Source: Alphaproteobacteria bacterium
Lineage (GTDB): Bacteria; Pseudomonadota; Alphaproteobacteria; Rhizobiales; Devosiaceae
Assembly: GCA_024279575.1 (NCBI GenBank)
Contig: JAJRRJ010000016.1
Span: forward strand, 1-18,791
Reading direction: 5' to 3'
Length of the DNA stretch: 18,791 nucleotides
The position numbers and the translations under genes are program-made. The notes under the pieces were generated by a model. That model saw only the letters and a program-made list of their open reading frames with translations, did no database searches and had not been told where the DNA came from. Shown piece by piece: positions 6,939-15,667 of the stretch (positions are counted from its first letter, which is position 1; each line of letters starts with the position of its first letter).

Positions 6939-8320
6939 TGGAATTGGGGCAAAAACGAAGGTCGATCAGATGGCGCCTGGTAATTCAGCTCTCGATTATT
7001 GCTGCCGTTATGTCTCTGGCGTTTTTTCTCGCAGTACGCGCGGTTGCCGAGCAGGCAGCGGCGGATACGCAAGATGATATTTTAGCGGCTTCGGCAACCT
7101 CAATCGCCGATGCGTTATATTCAGAACGCGGAGAGGTGCGCCTGGAATTGCCCTATTCCGCCCTGTCGATGCTTGGAACCATCAGCGAGGATCAGGTGTT
7201 TTATCGCATAGTGGCCAACGATGTTACACTGACCGGCTATGATGATCTTGCAATTCCTGCGGCGCAGGATCACAGTCGCACTCCGGTTTTTTCAACGACA
7301 ACCTATCGGGGAGCGGAGGTGCGAACTGTTGCCATGTCACGGGCAGTAAGTACCGGCAATTTGGCGCAGGACGTCACCGTTGTTGTGGCGCAAACACGTC
7401 TGGGACTTGCAGCGACTTCATCGCGCATTACCTCCAGCGCCACAGCTGTTGCGGTCGGTTTTTTTCTGGTAGCCACATTGCTTAGTTTGTTCGCTGCCCA
7501 AAGTGCGGTGACCCCGCTAAATCGCCTGACAAAATCGGTTACACGGCGGGGACCGAATGATTTGCGCCCGGTGGTTTCTGAAATCCCCAGCGAACTGGTG
7601 CCTCTGGTTGACGCACTGAACGGATTTTTAGCCCGGCTGCGCGCATCGCTTACCCGTTCAGAGGAATTTATTGTTGAAGCTGCTCACCGTATTCGCACAC
7701 CTTTAGCCACGGTGCGCACGCAAGCCGAGGTTGTTTATCGGCAGATGGAAAAGCCAAAAAACAAGCGCTCCGTGCGTGAGATGATCCGGGCGGTGGATGA
7801 AAGCTCCCGATCCGCAGGGCAACTGCTTGAACATGCGATGGTCTCGTTGCGCACAGATCAACTGGACACTCAGGAAATTGATCTGGTGGACTTGATGGGG
7901 GATATTTGCGAGCGGGTCAGACCAACCTGTGATCTGAAAGACATTCACCTCAACCTTGATCTTTGCGCACAACCGGCAAAAATTCTGGGCGATCCGATTT
8001 TGTTGCAAAGTGCGGTTCATAATATTCTGGATAATGCCATCAAATATTCCCCGGCAGACAGCACCATTACCTTGAGCCTTGAAAAGGGGGACAGCTATCG
8101 CATGACATTTAGCGATCAGGGGCGCGGCTTTGGCGGCGCCGACCCCGCAAATCTGGTGCACCGGTTTACCCGTGGGGCTAATGTTTCAGATATAATCGGC
8201 TCGGGGCTAGGGCTAACGATTGCCGATGAGGTTGTACGCGCCCACAACGGCTATTTGGAAATCAAGCAAAACAAGGAAGGGATCGGCGCATGCGTTTCAC
8301 TCGTTTTGCCTGTGTCATAG
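6938..8320 (+). CDS. tctE: TctE-like sensor histidine kinase
   Basis: A 460-residue membrane histidine kinase. Seen: a short cytoplasmic N-terminus, membrane helix 1 (about 14-35), a periplasmic domain of about 130 residues beginning AEQAAADTQDDILAASA (TctE-type extracellular domain), membrane helix 2 (about 169-187), a linker, the H-box with H250 in EAAHRIRTPLATVRTQAE, the N-box NILDNAIKYSP (N366) and the G-boxes DQGRGFGG and GSGLGLTIADEV. All catalytic boxes are intact. The ATG at 6938 is preferred over the TTG three bases earlier because it overlaps the regulator stop as TGATG. The last 31 nt overlap the next gene, so the regulator, kinase and binding protein form a tightly coupled unit. 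The signal sensed is probably the carboxylate carried by TctC or a state of the adjacent periplasmic protein. Confidence 0.9.
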   Translation: MELGQKRRSIRWRLVIQLSIIAAVMSLAFFLAVRAVAEQAAADTQDDILAASATSIADALYSERGEVRLELPYSALSMLGTISEDQVFYRIVANDVTLTGYDDLAIPAAQDHSRTPVFSTTTYRGAEVRTVAMSRAVSTGNLAQDVTVVVAQTRLGLAATSSRITSSATAVAVGFFLVATLLSLFAAQSAVTPLNRLTKSVTRRGPNDLRPVVSEIPSELVPLVDALNGFLARLRASLTRSEEFIVEAAHRIRTPLATVRTQAEVVYRQMEKPKNKRSVREMIRAVDESSRSAGQLLEHAMVSLRTDQLDTQEIDLVDLMGDICERVRPTCDLKDIHLNLDLCAQPAKILGDPILLQSAVHNILDNAIKYSPADSTITLSLEKGDSYRMTFSDQGRGFGGADPANLVHRFTRGANVSDIIGSGLGLTIADEVVRAHNGYLEIKQNKEGIGACVSLVLPVS

Positions 8321-9327
8321 GGATATTTTTCGGGTTGGTTTTTGGGGCTAACGGCTTTGAAACCGAGGAGCAAAAAATCTATTCCAGCTCAAACGCCACA
8401 CAGACATTACGTATTATTTCCACCGCTGACATTGAGGCGTTTGAGCCGATTGTTTATGCCTTTCAACAGCAAAATCCGAGCGTGAATATTGATTATGTGG
8501 TGGCCAGCAGTTCGGAGCTTATGAAGGCGATCTATGAGGAAAATGCCAGCTTTGATCTGGCAATTTCTTCCGCCATGGATTTGCAGACAAAAATCGCCAA
8601 TGACGGTTTTGCCAAAACCTACACATCCGAGGCGACAGATGCCCTGCCCGCCTGGGCCAAGTGGCGCAATCAGGTGTTTGGGTTCACTCAGGAACCTGCC
8701 GTGCTGGTTATTTCAGAGGCGGATTTTTCAGACCTGAGCGTACCCACAACCAGAAAAGAACTTATTGATCTGTTGCGCGATAACCCGGAGAAATTTACTG
8801 GTCGGATCGGCACCTATGATGTGCGGATTTCAGGACTTGGCTATCTTTTTGCAACACAAGATTCTCGTAATACAGAATCCTTCTGGCGATTGACCGAAGT
8901 TATGGGACGGCTTGATACGCGGCTGTATTGTTGCTCGGGGGAAATGATCAGCGATGTGGCTGCCGGGAAAATTGCTCTGGCCTATAATGTACTGGGCAGT
9001 TACGCCAATTCGCGTCTGAAAAACACACCGGGCATTCGCGTGGTACCGCTTGATGATTTTTTAGGGGTAATGCTGCGAACCGCGCTTATTCCTGAGGGAG
9101 CAAGGAACCCGGCCGCCAGTGGTCTGATGATCGACTTTCTGGTGCAATTGAATGGGCGACCTGAACTTAACAAACTTACCGGCCTCCCCCCCATTAACAG
9201 CCTCACCCTGCAAGAGGGCAGCGCCATGCGGCCCATCCGTCTTGGCCCGGGGTTGCTGGTATTTCTGGATAGGATGCGCCGTGAGACTTTTTTGCGCAGC
9301 TGGACCAATTCCATCGCACAAAATTAG
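8290..9327 (+). CDS. Periplasmic solute-binding protein (type 2 PBP, AfuA/PgtC-like), probable co-sensor of the two-component system
   Basis: A 345-residue exported protein of the iron/phosphonate-type extracellular binding protein group. Seen: a signal peptide (RFTRFACVIGIFFGLVFGANG), then the family pattern LRIISTADIEAFEPIVYAF, where a binding protein usually reads 'ysa-d-e-f-p-i', VNIDYVVASSSELMKAI and FDLAISSAMDLQTKIANDG, and mid-protein AGKIALAYNVLGSYA. The ATG at 8290 has AAGGAAGGG upstream and lies inside the kinase gene, overlapping it by 31 nt. No permease or ATPase accompanies it, so uptake is unlikely to be its job. Known parallel: PgtC, a periplasmic protein encoded with the PgtAB two-component system of Salmonella, modulates its kinase. 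I infer a similar sensory role here. The ligand is unknown. Its stop is 5 bp from the convergent aacS stop. Confidence 0.8.
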   Translation: MRFTRFACVIGIFFGLVFGANGFETEEQKIYSSSNATQTLRIISTADIEAFEPIVYAFQQQNPSVNIDYVVASSSELMKAIYEENASFDLAISSAMDLQTKIANDGFAKTYTSEATDALPAWAKWRNQVFGFTQEPAVLVISEADFSDLSVPTTRKELIDLLRDNPEKFTGRIGTYDVRISGLGYLFATQDSRNTESFWRLTEVMGRLDTRLYCCSGEMISDVAAGKIALAYNVLGSYANSRLKNTPGIRVVPLDDFLGVMLRTALIPEGARNPAASGLMIDFLVQLNGRPELNKLTGLPPINSLTLQEGSAMRPIRLGPGLLVFLDRMRRETFLRSWTNSIAQN

Positions 9328-9332
9328 GGAAA

Positions 9333-11273
9333 TCAGTCGCCTTTCCCCCAGGTCGTGTAAAACTCAAGACATTCGCTGTTTGCCAGAGCGGTTGTATTTT
9401 TTATGGCACGGCCATGAATGGCATCTCGGATTGCCAATTCAGAAATTTTTCCTGAACGCGTTCGGGGAATATCTGGAACAGCAACAATTTGAGCTGGAAC
9501 ATGGCGCGGCGTGGCGCCGGTGCGAATGTTTTTTCGCACAAGGTTTTGCAGGTCGGCGCTGAGTTTGCCCCCCTCAGCAAGGCGAACAAACAGGACCACC
9601 TGCTGGTCGCCGTCTTTATCCTTTGCCACCGCAGCGGCTTCGAGTATCTCGGGGATTTTTTCAACCTGCCGATAAATTTCGGCAGTGCCAATGCGCACGC
9701 CGCCCGGATTAAGGGTTGTGTCTGAGCGCCCATGAATGATGAACCCTCCACCGGGGCGCTTTTCAACAAAATCCCCTTGCGCCCACATATTTTCAAAACG
9801 GGAAAAATAGGCCTTGTGGTAAAGGGAACCGTCTTTGTCGCCCCAGAACTCAATCGGCATTGAGGGGTGGGGTGTGCGACAAACAAATTCACCCGGTTCG
9901 TTCTCCAGTGGGTTTGCATTTTCATCCAGCGCATCCAGCTCCATTCCCAGCATGGCCCCCTGCAACTGGCCGCGATGCACCGGCAAAGTGGGGACACCAC
10001 CAACAAAACAGGCACAAATATCAGTGCCCCCGGATACAGAAGCCAGGTGAACATCTGCCTTCCAGTCCCGGTAAATATAGTCAAAGCTGCGCGGCAACAG
10101 GGTGGAACCGGTGGAAAGGATAGTTTTCAAATGCTCAAAATTATGGGTTTTTACCGGTTTGACTTCAAACTTTGAACAGGCATCGATATATTTGGCGGAT
10201 GTGCCAAAAACACTCACCAGTTCTTGCTCAACAATATCAGGCAAACGCGTTGGCTCAGGATAAAAGGGATTACCATCATAGGTAACCAGCGTTGCCCCAA
10301 GGGACAGGGCGCTAAGCTGCCAGTTCCACATCATCCAGCCGCAGGTGCTGAAATAAAACAGACGGTCACCGGATTTGATATTTGTACCAAGCGATTGTTC
10401 TTTTTTGTGTTGCAACAATAAACCGCCGGCGCTGTGAACAATGCACTTTGGCTTTCCAGTGGTGCCCGAAGAAAACAAAATGGCTAATGGTGCATCGAAC
10501 GAGGCTAAATGAAACGGTATTTTTTCCGGCGCGAAAGGGGCAAGAAAACTGGTCAGAGACTTTGAGGGTTTGCCAAAACCCTGTCCTTCGTCAATTTTCC
10601 CCAATATGACCACCACTTCAACCGAGGGAGTGGCTGCAACCGCCTTTATGGTATCATCAATTGCAATTTGTTTGTTGCCATAACTATACCCGGGTACAGC
10701 AATCAGCACTTTTGGCGAAATTTGCGCCAACCGATCTGTGGCGCCAGCGGGGCCAAAATCGGGTGAACATGAGGCCCATATTGCGCCGATGGCGGCGCTT
10801 GCAAGGTAAAATTGTGTGGCTTCAATATCATTGGTCACGATGGCAGCAATCCGGTCCCCCGGTTTTACGCCGACCTGTTTTAACGCCTGAACAATCCGCG
10901 ACCCCTCGTCCCTTAGCTGAACACGCGTGATTTCACGGCGCTCACCATCGTTAAGGTGGGCGACCATCGCTAAACTGTCATCGGGGTTTGCCAGCATGTT
11001 TTGGGCATAATTCAACTTTGCGCCGGGGAAAAATTTTGCATCCCGTATGGTTTTTCCCGGCTCAAACGCGACATCGCCCTTATGGCCGATAATATCAAGA
11101 AAATCCCAAAGCGCATAATAATACTGATCTGGCTGTTTAATGCTCCACTCCAGCAGACCCGCATAGTCTTCAGGCGCACAGTGATGCTGGTCAGCTGTTG
11201 CCAGTGCAAACTGCCACAGGGAAGAATTTTCTTTACGCTCCCTTGAGGGTTCCCAAAGAATTTTTTCGTTCAC
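9333..11273 (-). CDS. aacS: Acetoacetyl-CoA synthetase (acetoacetate-CoA ligase)
   Basis: A 646-residue adenylate-forming enzyme that activates acetoacetate with ATP and CoA to acetoacetyl-CoA in the cytoplasm. Seen: the ACS-type N-terminus (LWEPSRERKENSSLWQF), a region with FFPGAKLNYAQNML, the ATP loop ILFSSGTTGKPK (about 266-276), the GWMMWNWQLSAL segment, SGGTDIC near residue 414, the hinge/adenylate motif GRSDTTLNPGG (515-525) and the C-terminal catalytic lysine in RTRSGKISE (K609). The ending CLEFY resembles AacS proteins. The GTG at 11273 is chosen: it lies 4 nt after the thiolase stop, has AAAGGAA upstream and gives the usual length; an in-frame start at 11351 would lie inside the thiolase gene. 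Together with the thiolase it turns acetoacetate into two acetyl-CoA, or runs toward acetoacetyl-CoA for polyhydroxybutyrate. Confidence 0.92.
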   Translation of the reverse strand: MNEKILWEPSRERKENSSLWQFALATADQHHCAPEDYAGLLEWSIKQPDQYYYALWDFLDIIGHKGDVAFEPGKTIRDAKFFPGAKLNYAQNMLANPDDSLAMVAHLNDGERREITRVQLRDEGSRIVQALKQVGVKPGDRIAAIVTNDIEATQFYLASAAIGAIWASCSPDFGPAGATDRLAQISPKVLIAVPGYSYGNKQIAIDDTIKAVAATPSVEVVVILGKIDEGQGFGKPSKSLTSFLAPFAPEKIPFHLASFDAPLAILFSSGTTGKPKCIVHSAGGLLLQHKKEQSLGTNIKSGDRLFYFSTCGWMMWNWQLSALSLGATLVTYDGNPFYPEPTRLPDIVEQELVSVFGTSAKYIDACSKFEVKPVKTHNFEHLKTILSTGSTLLPRSFDYIYRDWKADVHLASVSGGTDICACFVGGVPTLPVHRGQLQGAMLGMELDALDENANPLENEPGEFVCRTPHPSMPIEFWGDKDGSLYHKAYFSRFENMWAQGDFVEKRPGGGFIIHGRSDTTLNPGGVRIGTAEIYRQVEKIPEILEAAAVAKDKDGDQQVVLFVRLAEGGKLSADLQNLVRKNIRTGATPRHVPAQIVAVPDIPRTRSGKISELAIRDAIHGRAIKNTTALANSECLEFYTTWGKGD

Positions 11274-11277
11274 GTTC

Positions 11278-12453
11278 CTAGTTCCTTTGAATACACATGG
11301 CGATGCCCATGCCACCACCAATGCAAAGGGTGGCAAGCCCTTTGGATACATTCTGCCTCTTCATTGCATATAAAAGCGTTACCAGAACACGCGTTCCAGA
11401 AGCACCAATGGGATGACCAAGCGCGATGGCTCCCCCGTTGATATTAACCTTTGCCTCATCAATACCCAACTGAGAAATCACCGCGATGCTTTGGGCTGAA
11501 AAAGCTTCGTTAATTTCCCAAATGTCTACGTCGCCAACACTCCACCTGGCTTTTTCCAAAGCCAGTTTGGAAGCAGAAATTGGCCCCAGCCCCATAAAAG
11601 CGGGATCTAACCCCACATGCGCAAAGGAGCGAATTGTTGCCAAAGGTGCAATATTGCGCACAGTGGCCTCGCTGGCGCTCATCAGGACAACCGCTGCGGC
11701 ACCATCGTTGATGCCCGAAGCATTGCCGGCGGTGACGGTCCCACCTTTGTCAAATACCGGGCGTAATTTTTCAAGGCCGGCTAAATCGGCATCATGGCGA
11801 ATAAATTCGTCCCGTTCAAAAATTACCGGTCCTTTCCGGGTAAGAATTTCAATTGGTACGATTTCATCCGTAAAACGATTGCCTTTATCCGCAATAGAGG
11901 CCTTTTGTTGGGAGCGAAGGGCAAATTCATCCTGTTTTTTGCGGGAAATAGAATCTTGGCGGGCAATATTTTCAGCCGTGTTACCCATGGGATAGCCATA
12001 AAACGCATCGCTTAAACCATCGCGCATGACGGTGTCGACAAGCTCAATATTACCCAGTTTTTTCCCCTGACGCAGGGTGGCCACATGGGGGGCATTGCTC
12101 ATGCTTTCCTGCCCACCAGCCACGACAATTTTTGCATTTTGTGTCTGGATCTGCTGTGCCGCAAGAGCCACAGCGCGCAAACCTGAACCACAGACCTGAT
12201 TGATGGACATTGCGGGAGCAGCGTCATCGATTTTTGCCGCACGCGCTGCCTGTCTTGCCGGGTTCATCCCTGCCCCTGCGCTCAACACCTGCCCCATGAT
12301 TGTTTCATCAACTTGTGCGCCCTCAACACCACATTGTTCCAGGGTTTGTGCAATAACCTGCGCGCCAATTTCGTGAGCCTGCAAAGGAGCCAAGGCGCCA
12401 CCAAGGTTACCAATGGGAGAACGTTTGCCCGCTACAATTACGATTTCATCCAT
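11278..12453 (-). CDS. Acetyl-CoA C-acetyltransferase (acetoacetyl-CoA thiolase)
   Basis: A 391-residue biosynthetic-type thiolase that splits acetoacetyl-CoA with CoA into two acetyl-CoA, or condenses them. Seen: the nucleophile Cys88 in NQVCGSGLRA, the acyl-CoA-site run NEAFSAQ (315-321), His347 in GGAIALGHPIGASG, and the general base Cys377 in CIGGGMG; all four active-site elements are intact, and the length is standard for AtoB/PhaA enzymes. The ATG has AAAGGA upstream. It precedes aacS with a 4-nt gap, so the two form a ketone-body module. The 184 bp between it and the upstream ABC gene could hold its own promoter, but the orientation also allows read-through from the ABC operon. PhaA versus AtoB cannot be settled from sequence alone; no phaB or phaC is nearby. 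Confidence 0.93.
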   Translation of the reverse strand: MDEIVIVAGKRSPIGNLGGALAPLQAHEIGAQVIAQTLEQCGVEGAQVDETIMGQVLSAGAGMNPARQAARAAKIDDAAPAMSINQVCGSGLRAVALAAQQIQTQNAKIVVAGGQESMSNAPHVATLRQGKKLGNIELVDTVMRDGLSDAFYGYPMGNTAENIARQDSISRKKQDEFALRSQQKASIADKGNRFTDEIVPIEILTRKGPVIFERDEFIRHDADLAGLEKLRPVFDKGGTVTAGNASGINDGAAAVVLMSASEATVRNIAPLATIRSFAHVGLDPAFMGLGPISASKLALEKARWSVGDVDIWEINEAFSAQSIAVISQLGIDEAKVNINGGAIALGHPIGASGTRVLVTLLYAMKRQNVSKGLATLCIGGGMGIAMCIQRN

Positions 12454-12637
12454 AAAAGGTTCCTTTTTGCGGTTCGGAAAAAATCAAAATCCCCTGCCAG
12501 CGATGTTTGGCACTGAGTGGAACAGGTTTCAATACAAAAACCAAGATTTGAACCATGCAAAAGGGGAACAGCTTTTGATAAAGCCCTATGGAAGGGGAAA
12601 ACCATTTTTTATTCAAGTGCCTGCTGAACAGACAAAC
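12454..12637. other. 184-bp intergenic gap between the second ABC ATPase gene and the thiolase gene
   Basis: It holds the thiolase ribosome-binding site (AAAGGAACC ahead of the ATG) and two copies of AAGGGGAA on the plus strand about 40 bp apart. I see no convincing intrinsic terminator after the ATPase stop and no clear -35/-10 pair, so whether transcription runs through is open. Confidence 0.5.
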
Positions 12638-13714
12638 CTATTGAACAGCAATCCCATCAAGATAGTAGCGAACCATTTGAGGTTCAAGACCAATGAAACA
12701 GGTACTCCCGATAGGGGGGGCGTTTTCACGCAATTTCAGTTTTATGTTAATATCGTCAGAAAGCTTCACATTAACGATTGCGCTGTTTCCTAAATCCTGA
12801 ACATCCAGCACCTGTGCACAAAACGATTGCTCAGTTCTATCTTCCTGAATATGTACAAACTCTGGTCTGATACCAACTTTAATTTGCGCATCATCTGACA
12901 ACCTGGCCTGTTCCAGAACTCCAACCGGCAAGTCTAAAACAAAAACAACTCCCCCTTTTACCTTGGCGTCCATAAAATTCATTGATGGCGATCCAATAAA
13001 ATATCCAACATGCTCATGGAGTGGATTTTCAAAAAGTTCCTGGGGCGTACCCATTTGAACAATACGCCCATCACCCATGACAACGACCTGCTCAGCTAAG
13101 GTCATCGCTTCATTTTGATCGTGGGTTACATAGACAAGAGTGTGCCCATGGCGCGCGCTGATATCGCGCAATTTACGCCGCAGGGAAAATTTTAATTGGG
13201 GATCAATTACAGTTAATGGTTCATCCATGAGGATAACGGCAACGTCATCACGCACCAAACCGCGTCCCAGTGAAATCAATTGTTTAAGGTCGGGCGTTAG
13301 ACGCCGCGCCGGGCTTTGCAGGATTTCGTCGAGATTCAACAATTCGGCGACTTCATTTACCCGCTTGTCAATTTTTGTGCGTTCCATTCGGGCGCATCGA
13401 AGCGGAAAAGCCAGGTTTTCGTATACGGTTTTAGCCGGATAAACGACTGGAAACTGGAAAACCTGCGCGATATTTCTCTTGGTCGTACCAAGATTTGTGA
13501 CATCGACTCCATCAACCAAAATCCGCCCTTGGCTTGGTGTCAAAATACCAGACACAATATTGAGCATTGTGCTTTTCCCACAACCTGAGGGCCCCAGAAG
13601 AGCGTAGGTTCCTCCATCCTCCCAGGTTAAGTCCATTGGGAACAAGGCGTAGTCAGGCTCCCCATCAATGCTGGTATAGGCGTGGCCTATGCCCTTAAGC
13701 TCAATTTTGGCCAT
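12638..13714 (-). CDS. ABC transporter ATP-binding protein with degenerate signature motif (GlpT-like)
   Basis: A 358-residue CUT1/MalK-type ATPase: nucleotide-binding domain (about 1-235) followed by a TOBE-like regulatory domain. Seen: Walker A GPSGCGKST (41-49), Q-loop at Q87 (VFQFPVVYP), Walker B VILMDEP with D164 and E165, and switch His198 in YVTHDQNEAM. The ABC signature is abnormal: where LSGGQ belongs there is LTPDL (139-143), followed by KQLISLGRGL. The ATG at 13714 is chosen because it opens on the domain (MAKIELKGIG) and overlaps the preceding ATPase gene by 14 nt; an earlier start would lie deep inside that gene. It is paired with a second ATPase, as in the rhizobial glycerol importer GlpSTPQV. 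Loss of LSGGQ here and of the switch histidine in the partner suggests one working ATP site. Confidence 0.88.
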   Translation of the reverse strand: MAKIELKGIGHAYTSIDGEPDYALFPMDLTWEDGGTYALLGPSGCGKSTMLNIVSGILTPSQGRILVDGVDVTNLGTTKRNIAQVFQFPVVYPAKTVYENLAFPLRCARMERTKIDKRVNEVAELLNLDEILQSPARRLTPDLKQLISLGRGLVRDDVAVILMDEPLTVIDPQLKFSLRRKLRDISARHGHTLVYVTHDQNEAMTLAEQVVVMGDGRIVQMGTPQELFENPLHEHVGYFIGSPSMNFMDAKVKGGVVFVLDLPVGVLEQARLSDDAQIKVGIRPEFVHIQEDRTEQSFCAQVLDVQDLGNSAIVNVKLSDDINIKLKLRENAPPIGSTCFIGLEPQMVRYYLDGIAVQ

Positions 13715-14810
13715 TTTGCTTACCCTTTTCACCCAAAACACTTTTTCTAGGCGGGGCAACGACAAGTTCACCCTCGACATCGCTGAAAACATACAATCGA
13801 GATGCATCAAGCGAAAAATGCACATCCCCTGTTTCCCCAAAGTGGTGGACACCTTCAGTTTCCAAAACAAGTGAGCGCCCGGATAAATCCAGATGCACAA
13901 TAGTGCTGGATCCATTGACTTCAGATAATATAATGGGCGCATTCGCACCATCGCGCTCTAAAACCACATCCATAGCCCGGATACCAAAAGTGTATTTTCC
14001 CGGCTTGAGCTTCCCCAAGTGTTCTGGAAGATCAACATGAAGCGATTCAGCAATACAAATACGTCCATCGGCAATTTCTCCATCCACTAAATTCATTGGC
14101 GGATCGTTGAACACCTGTGCTGAAATGGTAGTTGCTGGAAAGTGGAACACATCACTACATTCGCCAACTTGAACGACACGCCCTTCGTGCAGCACGACAA
14201 CCTGCCCTTGCAAAATCATAGCCTCTGCCGGCTCCGTTGTGGCATATACGACCAAGCGGTCAGTGCTGTCCTTGAACAATCGGCGGAATTCCTCCCTCAA
14301 TTGCTCACGCAACTTGTAATCCAGATTGACCAAAGGCTCATCCAGCAACAACAAATCGGTATCTTTGACCAATGAGCGGGCCAGCGCTACACGTTGCTGT
14401 TGTCCCCCGGATAACTCACTGGGATTACGTTCAAGATATTCCTCAAGGCCCAACAGTTCGCTGACATAATCCAGCTTTTCTTTAATTGCTGTTGCATTGA
14501 GTTTTGCGCGCCGTAAGGGAAAGACAATATTTTCACGCACGCTCAGATGGGGATAGTTTACAAACTGCTGGTAGACCATACCAACGCGCCGCTCCCAGGC
14601 TGGCACGTTTAACAGATCTTTCTTGTTTTTCATAAGCGCACCGGAGCTAACCTCCTGCAACCCGGCAAGCACTTTTAATAGCGTGGTTTTCCCTGCAAGG
14701 GTTCGACCAATTATTGTCACCACACCGGAATTGGGCAGCTCAAGATTTATATCAATAAGGTGTGGCTCATCGTTTATGTGCACGTTCAGACTTTGAATTG
14801 CATAACCCAT
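13701..14810 (-). CDS. ABC transporter ATP-binding protein lacking the switch histidine (GlpS-like)
   Basis: A 369-residue ATPase of the same CUT1-type importer. Seen: Walker A GRTLAGKT (35-42), a Q-loop within YQQFVNYPH (80-88), a canonical signature LSGGQQQRVALARSL (133-147) and Walker B LLLLDEP with D157 and E158. The H-loop reads YATTEPAEAM, with Thr192 where the catalytic switch histidine normally sits. A TOBE-like C-terminal domain follows. The ATG at 14810 has AGGAA about 7 nt upstream and lies 8 nt after the second permease. It overlaps the next ATPase gene by 14 nt. Known: a two-ATPase arrangement with this YATTEP-type H-loop is seen in GlpS-like proteins. I infer it acts as the partner that supplies the signature to the other subunit's ATP site. 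Confidence 0.88.
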   Translation of the reverse strand: MGYAIQSLNVHINDEPHLIDINLELPNSGVVTIIGRTLAGKTTLLKVLAGLQEVSSGALMKNKKDLLNVPAWERRVGMVYQQFVNYPHLSVRENIVFPLRRAKLNATAIKEKLDYVSELLGLEEYLERNPSELSGGQQQRVALARSLVKDTDLLLLDEPLVNLDYKLREQLREEFRRLFKDSTDRLVVYATTEPAEAMILQGQVVVLHEGRVVQVGECSDVFHFPATTISAQVFNDPPMNLVDGEIADGRICIAESLHVDLPEHLGKLKPGKYTFGIRAMDVVLERDGANAPIILSEVNGSSTIVHLDLSGRSLVLETEGVHHFGETGDVHFSLDASRLYVFSDVEGELVVAPPRKSVLGEKGKQNGQN

Positions 14811-14818
14811 CGTATTTC

Positions 14819-15664
14819 CTATTTACTCGCCACTGAAATTTTACCCTTTTCAAGGTAGCGCTCGACCAGAAATGCCACGATAATAAGCGGCGCAACTGAA
14901 ATCAGTGCAGATGCTGACAGGCTCCACCAGGGTGTTACAGATGAGTTGAGTGACACAATTGCCACTGGTAATAACTGGGTATTGGTAAACGTCAGGGTAA
15001 ACGCAAAGAAAAAGTCGTTCCATCCGAAAACGACACAAAAAATACCTGCAACCACAAGACCGGGCAAAGAGTTGGGAAGGATAACACGCCAGAATGCTTC
15101 GAAAGGGGTGCATCCGTCTATCATGGCGGTTTCATCCAATTCGCGCGGAATGTTGTTGAAAAAATCCACCATAACCCAAACTGCAATAGGCAATAACAGG
15201 GCAACGTAAACAATAATCAAACCGAAAATCGTGTCCAATAAACCAAAGTAGCCAAGCATCAGAAAAAATGGAATTGCCAACACCACCGGGGGCATAATGC
15301 GCTGAGAGATAAAGAAAAAAGTTAGATCCGTATTGCTAATTGGTCCGACTTTATAACGAAACCTGGATAGGCCATATGCGGCCAGCGTACCCAATGCCAG
15401 ACTGATTGCACTGGCGGAAAGAGTGACAATCAAACTGTTTGTAAAGGGGCCAACCACATCAATACTGCCGGCCCCGGAGCCAAAAAGGCCCTTCCAGGCA
15501 GCCAAAGATGGCTCATAATCAACCCAGGGCAGATAAGTTGCGCCCCCCATTACCCCGTTTGCAGTTTTGAACGAAGTCGTCAAAGCCCATAAAAAAGGCG
15601 CCACCACAAATGCACTCCACAGGACAATCGCTATTACTTTAAAGATTTTGAAAAAGTTTAGCAT
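14819..15664 (-). CDS. Carbohydrate-type ABC transporter permease, MalG-like
   Basis: A 281-residue inner-membrane permease with about six membrane segments. Seen: an N-terminal helix (residues 8-29), the LAAYGLSRFRYK turn near residue 100, and the EAA loop that docks the ATPase, reading RELDETAMIDGCTPFEAFW and then LPNSLPG, typical of the MalG/UgpE group. It starts 3 nt after the preceding permease stop and ends 8 nt before the first ATPase, within a single operon. The two permeases form the transmembrane channel; each EAA loop should contact one of the two different ATPases. The substrate is probably a sugar or polyol, judging only from family and the linked alcohol dehydrogenase. Confidence 0.9.
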   Translation of the reverse strand: MLNFFKIFKVIAIVLWSAFVVAPFLWALTTSFKTANGVMGGATYLPWVDYEPSLAAWKGLFGSGAGSIDVVGPFTNSLIVTLSASAISLALGTLAAYGLSRFRYKVGPISNTDLTFFFISQRIMPPVVLAIPFFLMLGYFGLLDTIFGLIIVYVALLLPIAVWVMVDFFNNIPRELDETAMIDGCTPFEAFWRVILPNSLPGLVVAGIFCVVFGWNDFFFAFTLTFTNTQLLPVAIVSLNSSVTPWWSLSASALISVAPLIIVAFLVERYLEKGKISVASK

Positions 15665-15667
15665 TTA

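Noticed and set aside
9328..9332. Shared terminator between the convergent binding-protein and aacS genes
   Set aside because: The gap is only 5 bp and I find no convincing hairpin with a T run on either side.
9401..10084. 227-codon open frame on the minus strand
   Set aside because: It is a shifted frame inside aacS, whose own motifs cover the same stretch; the translation looks like low-complexity shadow sequence.
13715..13951. N-terminal extension of the second ABC ATPase by 79 codons
   Set aside because: It overlaps deeply with the preceding ATPase gene and adds non-family sequence before the normal domain opening.
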